Positions 15,785 through 22,672 of a DNA stretch of 38,303 bases are shown piece by piece. Made by a program: the position numbers and the translations under genes. A model generated the notes under the pieces. That model ran no database searches and was not told the DNA's origin. It saw only the letters and a program-made list of their open reading frames with translations. Each line of letters begins with the position of its first letter. The stretch's first letter is position 1. This DNA comes from Acidobacteria bacterium RIFCSPLOWO2_12_FULL_66_21 (GTDB lineage Bacteria; Acidobacteriota; Vicinamibacteria; Vicinamibacterales; 2-12-FULL-66-21): positions 1-38,303 of the forward strand of contig MELC01000029.1 in assembly GCA_001767455.1 (NCBI GenBank), written 5' to 3'.

Positions 15785-15885
15785 TTGCAGATTGCCGATT
15801 GACGGATTGGCGATTGAGGATTGGCGATCGACGAATTGTCGATTGGTCATTGCTTGCCACATCCGGGGGGGCGGCCACCAATTGG
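15769..15885. repeat. Family A heptad palindrome, copy A5, right arm missing
   Basis: It has the standard left end (GTCATTGCCGATTG), a long left arm and a core variant (TGCTTGCCACATCCGGG) in plus orientation. After GGCCACCAATTGG the family match stops and a coding-like fragment begins on the minus strand. Together with the fragment that follows it fills the 369-base gap between the GH127 and propeller genes. Confidence 0.8.
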
Positions 15886-16044
15886 TTGCGCCGCGACCGA
15901 CGCGGTCCGCGCGGAGCTTGATCAGCAGGCTCGACTGGACCTGCCAGCCTGGACTCGCATCGCCGCTGCCAGCCCCTTCGACCGGTTCGTTGCTCGCGAC
16001 CGAGATGATCTCGCGCGTCGGCGTGACACGCACGTCAGCCAACG
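15886..16044 (-). pseudogene. Fragment of a secreted repeat-protein domain
   Basis: The minus strand encodes about 50 residues of convincing protein, with REIISVASNEPVEGAGSGD and LLIKLRADRVGRG. This resembles a domain found near the C-termini of secreted multidomain proteins with a 'S-N-E-P-V-N-G-x-G-D-G ... D-W ... L-R-A-E-R' pattern, from memory. It has no start codon with a signal sequence and is cut at its C-terminal side by repeat A5. It begins within the 3' side of an attC-like site, so on the minus strand it would lie in the cassette following the propeller gene. Confidence 0.5.
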
Positions 16045-16096
16045 ACACGGCCAAGCGGCGCGCGGTCAGCGCGTCCGCTTCAGCCGCTCGTTAGCT
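16037..16096 (-). mobile_element. attC-like recombination site 1 (integron cassette boundary)
   Basis: Read on the minus strand: GCTAACGA at the 5' side, then CGGCTGAAGCGG, a short apex, then CCGCTTGGCCG and GTTGGCT at the 3' side. The outer AAC/GTT boxes pair, an unpaired spacer follows, and the inner boxes pair with one unpaired G just before AAGCGG on the 5' arm. Box order, total length near 60 and a single extrahelical base in the 5' inner arm are the hallmarks of attC sites. The 7-base core (GTTGGCT) fits GTTRRRY at all but one position. Confidence 0.55.
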
Positions 16097-16117
16097 GCCG
16101 TTGATACGTCTGACCTC

Positions 16118-17407
16118 CTACTTACACCCGACCGTCCTGATGGAGTCAGCACCCTGGATTACCTGCCCGCTGACGGTCTGTCCAGTGAGGGAAGCAGAGG
16201 GTGCTCCGCATTGGATGCCCGTATCCTGCGTCCGAAAGTGGAGGATCAGATCAATGTCCCCGTCGCCGTCGACATCCTCGAGGGCAGAGTGCACTGGAAC
16301 GGCCTCATTTCCGGTTGGACCGAAGCGGACTGCGACCGGGTCTACGGTGACCGCGTCAAAACCGTTCGTGGTGAGGATGGCCACCGGGATCACCCCTTTG
16401 TTTCTCGGGTTGATGCTGTTTGGGAGGCTCCCGGGCGTGATGTCGATGGCGACGGTGATCACTTGGGGAGTGCGGGCGATCGCGATGCCAACGGGCTCGA
16501 CGAAGAGCCCGCCCGAAGGGACGGGCGTCTGGGCTCCGGTGACGGGATTCACTCGGATGACCCCACCTGGCCCACCGAAGGCGAGCGGGTCAACAACCAG
16601 GATGTCGCCGCCGGCCTCGACGGCGAGGCCGAAGGGGAGGGAAAAGAGGCCGCCTGCCGAAACGACGCTCTGGGCTGCAGTCAGAGGATTCACGCGAACC
16701 ACCCTGGCCGCCAGGCAGCCGGGCGAGGCCGTGACGAGGATGTCGCCGCCGGCCTCGAGGGCGAGGCCCAGGGAACCGCAGAAGAGCCCGCCTGGGGAGA
16801 GGGGGGTCTGTGTGCCGGTCACTGGATCCACGCGGATGATCCCCGACAATTGGTCGTCAACAAGGATCGTCCCACTGGCCTCGACGGCGAGAGCGGTGGG
16901 AGAGGCGAAGAAGCCGGCGGCCGAGACGATTTGCTGGGCGCCGGTGGAGGGATGCACGCGGATGAGCAAGCCGCTCGCGTCACTGACGAGGATCTTGCCG
17001 TCGGCCTCTATGGCTATTCCGAAGGGATCGACAAAGAACCCGCCTGTCGAGACGATGCTCTGGGCGCCGGTGGCGGGATTCACGCGGACAACGCCACCAC
17101 ATCCGCCCGGGCAGAGCCCGCCGAAGGCGCTCGCGTCAGCGACGACGAGGTTGCCGCTGGCCTCGATGGCGATCCCAAAGGGCTGGACCAGGAACCCGCC
17201 CGCGGAAACGGGCGTCTCAACTCCGGTGGCCGGATCCACGCGGATGACCCCACTCGCTCCGCCGAAGGCGAGCAGGTCGGTAACGAAGATATCGCCCGGA
17301 TTGACGGTCACGGTCGCGACGGGAACCGCTGCCCCGGCGGAAACGACAAAGGCTGTGGCAAAGAACACCAACACCCAAGTACTGGCGCGATTTCTACTGC
17401 GTTTCAT
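16118..17407 (-). CDS. Secreted beta-propeller (NHL-like) protein, probable integron cassette gene
   Basis: A 429-residue exported protein. A basic N-terminus and hydrophobic segment (STWVLVFFATAFVVSAGAA) form a signal peptide. Six or seven repeats of about 45 residues follow, each with a GVIRVDPATG-like strand, an SAGGFxxxPFGIAIE-like turn and an ILVxD ending, as in NHL/SMP-30-type propellers. The last 110 residues form a separate domain: an ITPGSLPNSINPRNKGVIPV segment, EDVDGDGDIDLILHF (a calcium-type DxDxDG loop) and a closing SIRTVGCK. The start at 17407 is set by a strong GGAGGAG five bases upstream. Attachment-site-like palindromes lie 34 bases before the start and 21 bases after the stop, in the orientation expected for a cassette. 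Ligand and function are unknown. Confidence 0.85.
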   Translation of the reverse strand: MKRSRNRASTWVLVFFATAFVVSAGAAVPVATVTVNPGDIFVTDLLAFGGASGVIRVDPATGVETPVSAGGFLVQPFGIAIEASGNLVVADASAFGGLCPGGCGGVVRVNPATGAQSIVSTGGFFVDPFGIAIEADGKILVSDASGLLIRVHPSTGAQQIVSAAGFFASPTALAVEASGTILVDDQLSGIIRVDPVTGTQTPLSPGGLFCGSLGLALEAGGDILVTASPGCLAARVVRVNPLTAAQSVVSAGGLFSLPFGLAVEAGGDILVVDPLAFGGPGGVIRVNPVTGAQTPVPSGGLFVEPVGIAIARTPQVITVAIDITPGSLPNSINPRNKGVIPVAILTTNGFDAVTVDPVAVRFGPTGNEAVPVHSALEDVDGDGDIDLILHFRTQDTGIQCGAPSASLTGQTVSGQVIQGADSIRTVGCK

Positions 17408-17441
17408 GATCTCCTCCTTCTTGGTCATTTGTGGCGACACC

Positions 17442-17510
17442 AGATAACGACTCGGCATCAGCGGCGGAGCGCCAATTACCCATGCGCGGGCCGCTGCATG
17501 CCGTGTTAGT
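17442..17510 (-). mobile_element. attC-like recombination site 2 (integron cassette boundary)
   Basis: Read on the minus strand: CTAACACGGCATGCAGCGGC, an apex of about 25 bases, then GCCGCTGATGCCGAGTCGTTA. The outer TAAC/GTTA boxes pair. CGGCAT and CAGCGGC pair with the 3' arm except for one extra G between them. The extra base sits at the same place as in site 1. The core box (GTTATCT) departs from GTTRRRY at two positions, so confidence is moderate. Confidence 0.55.
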
Positions 17511-17663
17511 TAGAGGCTCCGCGCAGAACATTGAGAGGTGCGAGAGTAAGTGTCGCGAGGCTACTCAGGCGAGGTGGGGGGCGCAAGCCACGAAACCACC
17601 CGTTTCAACCCATCAGAGTGTGTGTTGCACTTTGTGGCGCGTCGCGAGAGTCTAAGAGCGTCG

Positions 17664-19199
17664 ATGGAGGAGCGTGATCTGACCGGCGCACCGGAACCGG
17701 CGCATGACGCCAGCGATCGGCTGGACTCGTGGAAGGAGATCGCCGCCTACCTCGGTCGCAGCATCACGACGCTACAGCGCTGGGAAGCCTCGGAAGGGTT
17801 ACCGGTTCGGCGCCTGGCGCACGCCAGCAAGGGCTCGGTGTCTGCGTTCAAACACGAACTGGACGAGTGGCGGCGCAAGCGAACGTCCGGTTCGCCCTAT
17901 GCGATCGAGTCCAAGCCGCCCGACGCTCCACGGCGCGACACTGGATCCGGGCGTTCGTGGAGGATGTTTTGGAGCGGCTTGGCGGTTCGGACCGCCGTGT
18001 CGGCAGCGGTCGTCGTCCTGGCCGTGATGGTCATCGGTCTGACCTGGGCGGTCGCGCGGATGAGAGGGCAGGCGCCCGAGACACCGGCGCGCCTCGACGT
18101 ACGGTCGCCGGCACCAGGCACGGTGATTCTCATGTGGACCGATGCCTCTCTGACGGAGGACCGATTCGAGGTCGCCCGATTCGGCACCGTCGTCGGGACG
18201 GTGGAGGCTGGCTTCACCAAGGCCGAGTTCACCGGCCTGGATGCCGGAACGTCGTATCACTGGGACGTGCGCGCGTGCAACTCGAGCGGGTGCAGCCCGT
18301 GGCATGGCGTCGTCGGCAGAACGCCGGACGGCTCGGACGCATATAGCGGCGTGCCTGACCTGCCAGCCATCGGCGACGCCACCGACATCCTCTTCGTCAG
18401 CTCCCGCGCCACCGGCCGCGGCCAGATCTACGTCATGAGGCGCGATGGATCGCGGGTGACTCGGGTGACGAACACATCCGCCAACGATATGTCCCCGAAG
18501 TGGTCTCCGGACCGTTCACGGATCGCGTTTGCCTCCGACGGGACCGGCGCCGCCGAGATCTACGTGATGAAGGCCGACGGATCGGCGGTCGTGAATCTGA
18601 CCAACCACGATCCCGCCAAAGACCATTCCCCAGCGTGGTCTCCCGAGGGGACGCATATCGCCTTCGTGTCGACGCGTTCCGGCGGGGCAGATGTCTGGGT
18701 GATGAACGCCGATGGTTCGAACCCGGTCAACCTGACAACGTCTCCAGGGGTGGACGGGCAGCCCGCGTGGTCACCCGATGGCAGGCGGATCGCCTTCAGT
18801 TCCGACCGCAACGGGGCTTCCGAGATCTACGTGATGGACGCGGATGGATCCAACCAGAGGCGCCTGACGACCGATGGGGCCGTCAACTCGTTTCCCGCCT
18901 GGGGTCCCGACGGCCGAATCGCCTTTCAGTCCACGAGAGATGGGCAGGACGAGATCTACCTCATCGATGCGGACGGCTCGCACGAGACCCGGGTGACCAG
19001 CCACCCAGGAGTCGACAGGTCGCCAACGTGGTCGCCGGACGGCAACCGGATCGTGTTTGCAAGCGACCGTGAAGGCAACTTCGAGATCTATTCGGTCAAG
19101 CCAGACGGGTCAGGGCTGGCCAACCTGACGAAGTCGCCGGCCTCCGAATCGGAACCGGCCTGGGGTCTTCTGCGGCCGACGCCTCTGCGCGGACGCTAG
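17664..19199 (+). CDS. Membrane protein with cytoplasmic helix-turn-helix, Fn3 and TolB/PD40 repeats
   Basis: A 511-residue protein with four parts. Residues about 20-70 hold a MerR/excisionase-like helix-turn-helix (WKEIAAYLGRSITTLQRWE, then a winged part ending ELDEWRRKR). One membrane segment follows near 110-135 (AVVVLAVMVIGLTWAVA). A fibronectin type III domain comes next (about 145-225, VILMWTDASLTEDRFEV). The C-terminal half has six PD40/TolB propeller repeats, each with W-S-P-D-G-x-x-I-A-F and E-I-Y-V-M-D-A-D-G-S. The layout suggests a one-piece transmembrane regulator that senses outside the cytoplasm and binds DNA inside, a type frequent in acidobacteria. The start ATG 17664 is chosen because the DNA-binding domain follows after some 20 residues; upstream codons lack character. 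It is divergent from the propeller gene. Confidence 0.85.
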   Translation: MEERDLTGAPEPAHDASDRLDSWKEIAAYLGRSITTLQRWEASEGLPVRRLAHASKGSVSAFKHELDEWRRKRTSGSPYAIESKPPDAPRRDTGSGRSWRMFWSGLAVRTAVSAAVVVLAVMVIGLTWAVARMRGQAPETPARLDVRSPAPGTVILMWTDASLTEDRFEVARFGTVVGTVEAGFTKAEFTGLDAGTSYHWDVRACNSSGCSPWHGVVGRTPDGSDAYSGVPDLPAIGDATDILFVSSRATGRGQIYVMRRDGSRVTRVTNTSANDMSPKWSPDRSRIAFASDGTGAAEIYVMKADGSAVVNLTNHDPAKDHSPAWSPEGTHIAFVSTRSGGADVWVMNADGSNPVNLTTSPGVDGQPAWSPDGRRIAFSSDRNGASEIYVMDADGSNQRRLTTDGAVNSFPAWGPDGRIAFQSTRDGQDEIYLIDADGSHETRVTSHPGVDRSPTWSPDGNRIVFASDREGNFEIYSVKPDGSGLANLTKSPASESEPAWGLLRPTPLRGR

Positions 19200-19276
19200 C
19201 CCCGAACCAAGAGCGCTCTGCGCTCTCAGAGCCAGACGCCGCCCCACCGTGGTTCGGAAAACTGCCCCGGACCGCC

Positions 19277-19362
19277 CAATCGAAAATCTTCGCAATCCGT
19301 CGATCGCCAATCGTCACTCATCAATCCGGAACTCGGCATTCTGCAATCGGCAATCGGCAATT
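19277..19362. repeat. Family A repeat, copy A6 (one arm only)
   Basis: A run of CAATCNN-type units (CAATCCGTCGATCGCCAATC, later CAATCGGCAATCGGCAATTG) in the orientation of the right arm of the other copies. No core and no left arm are present. It lies 58 bases upstream of the padR start. Confidence 0.7.
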
Positions 19363-19394
19363 GAACCGTTCTGTCCCTGCCTGCGTATCATTAG

Positions 19395-19415
19395 ATACCT
19401 TGCGCCACAAGGTAT
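19395..19415 (+). promoter_or_regulatory. Inverted repeat operator, probable PadR autoregulatory site
   Basis: ATACCTTG and CAAGGTAT are perfect 8-base arms around CGCCA, ending five bases before the padR ATG. TATCAT at 19386-19391 could be the -10 box. A bound dimer would block the start of transcription or the ribosome site, as expected for an autoregulated PadR gene. Confidence 0.65.
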
Positions 19416-19420
19416 ATGTC

Positions 19421-19768
19421 ATGGCCCTTGAAACCTGGCAGGAACAGCTCCGGCGCGGCACCCTCGAACTGGCGGTGCTGCTCGCGATCGCGCCGGGGCG
19501 GCGCTACGGCCTGGAGATCATCCGGCGGCTGGAGTTCACCGACCTTGTCCTGAGCGAGGGGGTGATCTACCCCATCCTCGCGAGGCTGTCGCGTGACGGG
19601 CTGCTGCGCGCCGAGTGGGTGTCCGACGAGGGGCCGCACCCGCGGAAGTACTATGCCGTCACCGCGCGGGGGCGCCAGCGGCTGGCGCAGATGTCCCGCG
19701 AGTTCCGCACGTTCACCCGCACGATCGATCGCCTGATCGACGAGGCGGCAATCGGAGACCAGCCATGA
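19421..19768 (+). CDS. PadR-family transcriptional regulator
   Basis: A 115-residue winged-helix protein of the PadR family: TLELAVLLAIAPGRRYGLEI near residues 15-33, SEGVIYPILARLSRDGLL near 48-65, and PRKYYAVTARGRQRL near 80-95. PadR proteins are homodimeric repressors that often control a membrane gene in the same operon. The start is the ATG at 19421, right after the operator palindrome; the longer frame to 19361 would cross the operator and repeat A6. The next gene overlaps by four bases (ATGA), so the two are cotranscribed. The ligand is unknown. Confidence 0.9.
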   Translation: MALETWQEQLRRGTLELAVLLAIAPGRRYGLEIIRRLEFTDLVLSEGVIYPILARLSRDGLLRAEWVSDEGPHPRKYYAVTARGRQRLAQMSREFRTFTRTIDRLIDEAAIGDQP

Positions 19769-20382
19769 TCCTCAGCGATACCGGAGAATCGCGCGTCCGC
19801 GGATACCTGCACATCTTCGAGCGCGCGATGCGCGCCGCGCAGCCGCGGGCGCTCACCGAGGACGCCGTCCGCGAGGTGGAGTCGCACATCCGCGAGCGCG
19901 TCGCCGAGGCCCAGCCGATGCCGAACGAGCGCGAGGCGCTCGAGCGCATTCTCGATCAACTGGGGACACCAGGCCGGGTGGCGCGCGCCTACTCGCTCGA
20001 GCTGATGATGGACGAAGCCGCGATCGGCGGCCGGGTCGTCGCGGTGCTGCGATCGCTCTTTCACGCGGCCGGGACCGGCACCCTGGCCTTCTTCACCGCG
20101 CTGCTCCTGTTCACCGGCTACGCCAGCGGCATCGCCCTGCTGTCCATCGCGGCGCTGAAGCCGATCTTCCCTGGCAACGTGGGCATCTGGATGCGCGACG
20201 GCATTCCGCGGGCCTTCGGAGGCCAGTTCCCGGCGCCCGCCGGCATGGAAGTGGCCGGCGGCTACTGGATCATCCCGTTTGCGCTCGCCGCCGGGTTGGC
20301 CCTGCTGGTCGTCTCCCACAGGGCCGCCCGCCGCTGGATTGGTTCCCTGCGAGCCAAACGGGTGGCCGGACGCACCGAGTGA
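19765..20382 (+). CDS. HAAS-type membrane protein partnered with PadR
   Basis: A 205-residue protein. The N-terminal 85 residues form a helical, charged domain (VRGYLHIFERAMR, EDAVREVESHIRER, ALERILDQLGTPGRVARAY) typical of HAAS/DUF1700 proteins that sit next to PadR genes. Two or three membrane segments follow (about 105-135 and 175-195). Such proteins are thought to be membrane effectors or sensors regulated with PadR. The ATG overlaps the padR stop. A family A palindrome begins eight bases after its stop. Confidence 0.75.
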   Translation: MILSDTGESRVRGYLHIFERAMRAAQPRALTEDAVREVESHIRERVAEAQPMPNEREALERILDQLGTPGRVARAYSLELMMDEAAIGGRVVAVLRSLFHAAGTGTLAFFTALLLFTGYASGIALLSIAALKPIFPGNVGIWMRDGIPRAFGGQFPAPAGMEVAGGYWIIPFALAAGLALLVVSHRAARRWIGSLRAKRVAGRTE

Positions 20383-20389
20383 CTCTCGT

Positions 20390-20586
20390 CATTGCCGATT
20401 GCCGATTGCAGATTGCCGATCGACGGATTGCCGATTGGGGATTGTCGATCGACGAATTGTCGATTGCTAATTGCTTGCCGCATCCGGCGGTGGTGGCCAC
20501 CAATCGGCAATCGTCGATCCGTCGATCGGCAATCGGCAATCTTCAATCCGGCAATCGCCAATCGGCAATCGGCATTCGGCAATTGC
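20390..20586. repeat. Family A heptad palindrome, complete copy A7
   Basis: A full-length copy: left end GTCATTGCCGATTG, left arm of GATTGNN units, core TGCTTGCCGCATCCGGCGG near 20474-20496 in plus orientation, GGCCACCAATCGG, and a long right arm ending GGCAATTG. It is the best preserved member and occupies the entire gap between the convergent HAAS and VWA genes. Confidence 0.88.
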
Positions 20587-20593
20587 TTGATTC

Positions 20594-21463
20594 TCAACTC
20601 CCTCGCATGTAGCCAGGTCTGGCCCTGACCGTGACCGTAGCGCGGCGGTTGCGGACGTTCACGCGCAGGCGGTGCCAGCCCCCGGGCGCGACGTCGCGTG
20701 GCGAGTAGGTGAGGAGATAGCGCTGCCGGAACTCGGCGAGGATCCGCGTGAATGTCGGACGGAGCGACGATTCGCGGGGATTCTCGAAGACGCGTCCGCC
20801 GGTGAACGCGGCCAGATCGCGCAGGAAGGGCGGGGCCGGCGCCTTTCCCGCGTAGACCGTGTACACGACGGCATCGCTGCGCTTCGCGGCGTCGATGACC
20901 GCGTCCGGCATCAGCCAGCTGGCCGTATCGACCCCGTCGCTGAAGACGACCTCCAGCGCGCGATCCGCGTCCGACTGCGCGAGCATCATGCCCGCGAACG
21001 CGCCGTCCACGAGCGCGGTGCCTCCCTCCGCCTTCATGCGGCCGATCGCCGCGCGCACCAGCTCCGCCCGGCGGGTGAGCCCGGACTGCTGCGCGACCAT
21101 GTGGCTGAAGGTCACGAGCGCGACCTGGTCGTCGGGGTGCAGGCCGTCGAGGAGCGCCCCCGCCGCGCCGCGCAACTGCTCGAGCCCCTCCCCTTCGAGG
21201 CTGCCGCTCATGTCGAGCGCGAGGACGACGTTCAGCGGAATCTGCTCGAAGCTGACGCGATCGATCTGCTGGAGCACGCCGTTGTCGCGCACCTCGAAAT
21301 CGCGTGCCGTCAGGCCGGTCACCGGCTGGCCGCCATCGAGCACCAGCACGTCGACGCGCACCGCCTCGATGCCGCTGCGGAACGTCTGGCCGGCCCGCGG
21401 GCCGACCCCGTGTGGCGCGGTCCATGCGACGAGGCAGAGGGCGAGGAGGACGCCGAGCCTCAC
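20594..21463 (-). CDS. Secreted VWA-domain protein (acidobacterial VWFA-related type)
   Basis: A 289-residue protein with an N-terminal signal segment (VLLALCLVAWTAP), a short lead-in (VRVDVLVLDGGQPVTGL, DFEVRDNG) and a von Willebrand factor A domain. The metal-ion site is visible as DMSGS near residue 86, with a Thr-containing GGTALVDG segment near 145 and a later acidic FSDGVDT. The C-terminal part (RQRYLLTYSPRD, HRLRVNVR) matches the acidobacterial VWFA-related family. The start is GTG at 21463, overlapping the TGA of the upstream TPR gene as GTGA. The role is probably extracellular or periplasmic protein binding; the partner is unknown. The linkage with a TPR protein suggests a scaffold. 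Confidence 0.87.
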   Translation of the reverse strand: MRLGVLLALCLVAWTAPHGVGPRAGQTFRSGIEAVRVDVLVLDGGQPVTGLTARDFEVRDNGVLQQIDRVSFEQIPLNVVLALDMSGSLEGEGLEQLRGAAGALLDGLHPDDQVALVTFSHMVAQQSGLTRRAELVRAAIGRMKAEGGTALVDGAFAGMMLAQSDADRALEVVFSDGVDTASWLMPDAVIDAAKRSDAVVYTVYAGKAPAPPFLRDLAAFTGGRVFENPRESSLRPTFTRILAEFRQRYLLTYSPRDVAPGGWHRLRVNVRNRRATVTVRARPGYMRGS

Positions 21464-22623
21464 GCCAACGACTCCTTGATGCGGCGGATGGCCGCACGCA
21501 GCTCCGCGACCAGCGCGTCGCTGTATATGCCGTTCCCCATGTCGCACGTCCACCAGGGGTCGCCGCGATCGATCGCGTCCGGCGAGAGCCGCAGGACCTG
21601 CTGCACCTCGCGCAGGGACTCCGGCAGGTCCCCGCGGCGGGTGGCCAGGCGGCTGAGCGCCAGGTGCGGCGACTGCGCGAGCGGATAGATTGCCGCCGCG
21701 CGGTGGTACGCGTTGCGTGCGGCCACCAGGTCATCCAGCGCGTCGTACGCACCGCCGAGGAACAGCGCCGCGAGATATTTCGAAGACGGGCCCCTGGCCG
21801 CACCGGCAGCCACGTGGAGATCCGCGATCGCTTCCTGCTGCCTGCCCCGAAGGCTCCGGATGCGTCCGCGATGAATCCGTGCGTCCAGACGGCTCGGATC
21901 GAGCTCGATGGCGCGCGTATAGAACGCCTCCGCCTTCTGGAGCGCCGTGCTTCGAGTCACGACATTGATGCGGCTGACGGGCGGCCTCGTTCCGGCCAGG
22001 GGGGCGAGCGCCTCGAGCAGCGCCTGTGTGCGCGGGTGGGCGTACGCCTCGAACAACCAGCCGCTGTTGAACCACACGTCCGCGTCAAGAGGCAGGATCC
22101 GGCGCGCGTGCTCGAGATGCGGCTCGGCGTCAGCCAGTATGTCGTTGGCCGCCATGTATGCGGTGGTGGCCCGGTACCAGAGACTGATGGTGGGATGGCT
22201 CGCGAGGTCGCCGGCCGCGGCGTCGAGCAACTGCCGCGCGTACGGCCAGCCTGGCTCGCCCGCGCGCCGGCCGGAATCGCGCCCGTCAACCGACAGTTGC
22301 ACGGAGGGATCGCCGGCCTTGCCGACGATCTTGCGGCCCGGCGTGAGCATCGCGATGTCCGTGTGCAGCATGGCCCCGGCGAGGAGCAGTGGGGCCATGG
22401 CGACGCCTCGGCGTGACCCTTCGAGCCGACGCAACTGGGCGTGAACGGCCGCGAGATCCGCGCGGCTCCAGGCGCCAACCGTGTCCACGGCATCGTCGCG
22501 CTCGCCCGGCGTGTGCTGCCGGACGGCGTCGAGCCACGCCTCCAGCGTCGCAGGCTCCTGCGCCCGCGGCAGACCGGCGCCGATCGTGAGGGCCAGAGCC
22601 GCAGCCGCCGCGACACGTCGCAT
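21460..22623 (-). CDS. Secreted tetratricopeptide-repeat protein
   Basis: A 387-residue protein with a signal peptide (MRRVAAAAALALTIGAGLPRA) and mostly helical repeats. Recognisable TPR-like units include ALQKAEAFYTRAIELDPSRL near residue 225 and AYDALDDLVAARNAYHRAAA near 295, followed by ALSRLATRRGDLPESLREV. The last 35 residues carry a conserved-looking WWTCDMGNGIYSDA and a charged helix. It lies directly upstream of, and overlaps, the VWA gene, so the two are cotranscribed. The start is supported by a TAGAAT box six bases upstream. Such pairs are frequent in acidobacteria; the biological role is unknown. Confidence 0.82.
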   Translation of the reverse strand: MRRVAAAAALALTIGAGLPRAQEPATLEAWLDAVRQHTPGERDDAVDTVGAWSRADLAAVHAQLRRLEGSRRGVAMAPLLLAGAMLHTDIAMLTPGRKIVGKAGDPSVQLSVDGRDSGRRAGEPGWPYARQLLDAAAGDLASHPTISLWYRATTAYMAANDILADAEPHLEHARRILPLDADVWFNSGWLFEAYAHPRTQALLEALAPLAGTRPPVSRINVVTRSTALQKAEAFYTRAIELDPSRLDARIHRGRIRSLRGRQQEAIADLHVAAGAARGPSSKYLAALFLGGAYDALDDLVAARNAYHRAAAIYPLAQSPHLALSRLATRRGDLPESLREVQQVLRLSPDAIDRGDPWWTCDMGNGIYSDALVAELRAAIRRIKESLA

Positions 22624-22629
22624 GGCCGG

Positions 22630-22635
22630 ATTCTA
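22630..22635 (-). promoter_or_regulatory. TANNNT -10 hexamer, 6 bases before the TPR gene
   Basis: TAGAAT on the minus strand is followed by six bases and the ATG at 22623. No Shine-Dalgarno sequence can fit between them. Confidence 0.5.
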
Positions 22636-22672
22636 CCCTCTCTGCCAGCGTCGCGCGCGGATCGAACCTCGG

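Noticed and set aside
12704-16054. A longer start for the GH127 gene
   Set aside because: Codons beyond 15748 run through repeat A5 and a foreign fragment. The signal peptide starts at 15748.
16037-17510. attC sites read on the plus strand
   Set aside because: The extrahelical base falls on the 5' inner arm only in the minus-strand reading, which also matches the direction and spacing of the gene. The plus-strand GTTAG boxes remain an argument for the other orientation.
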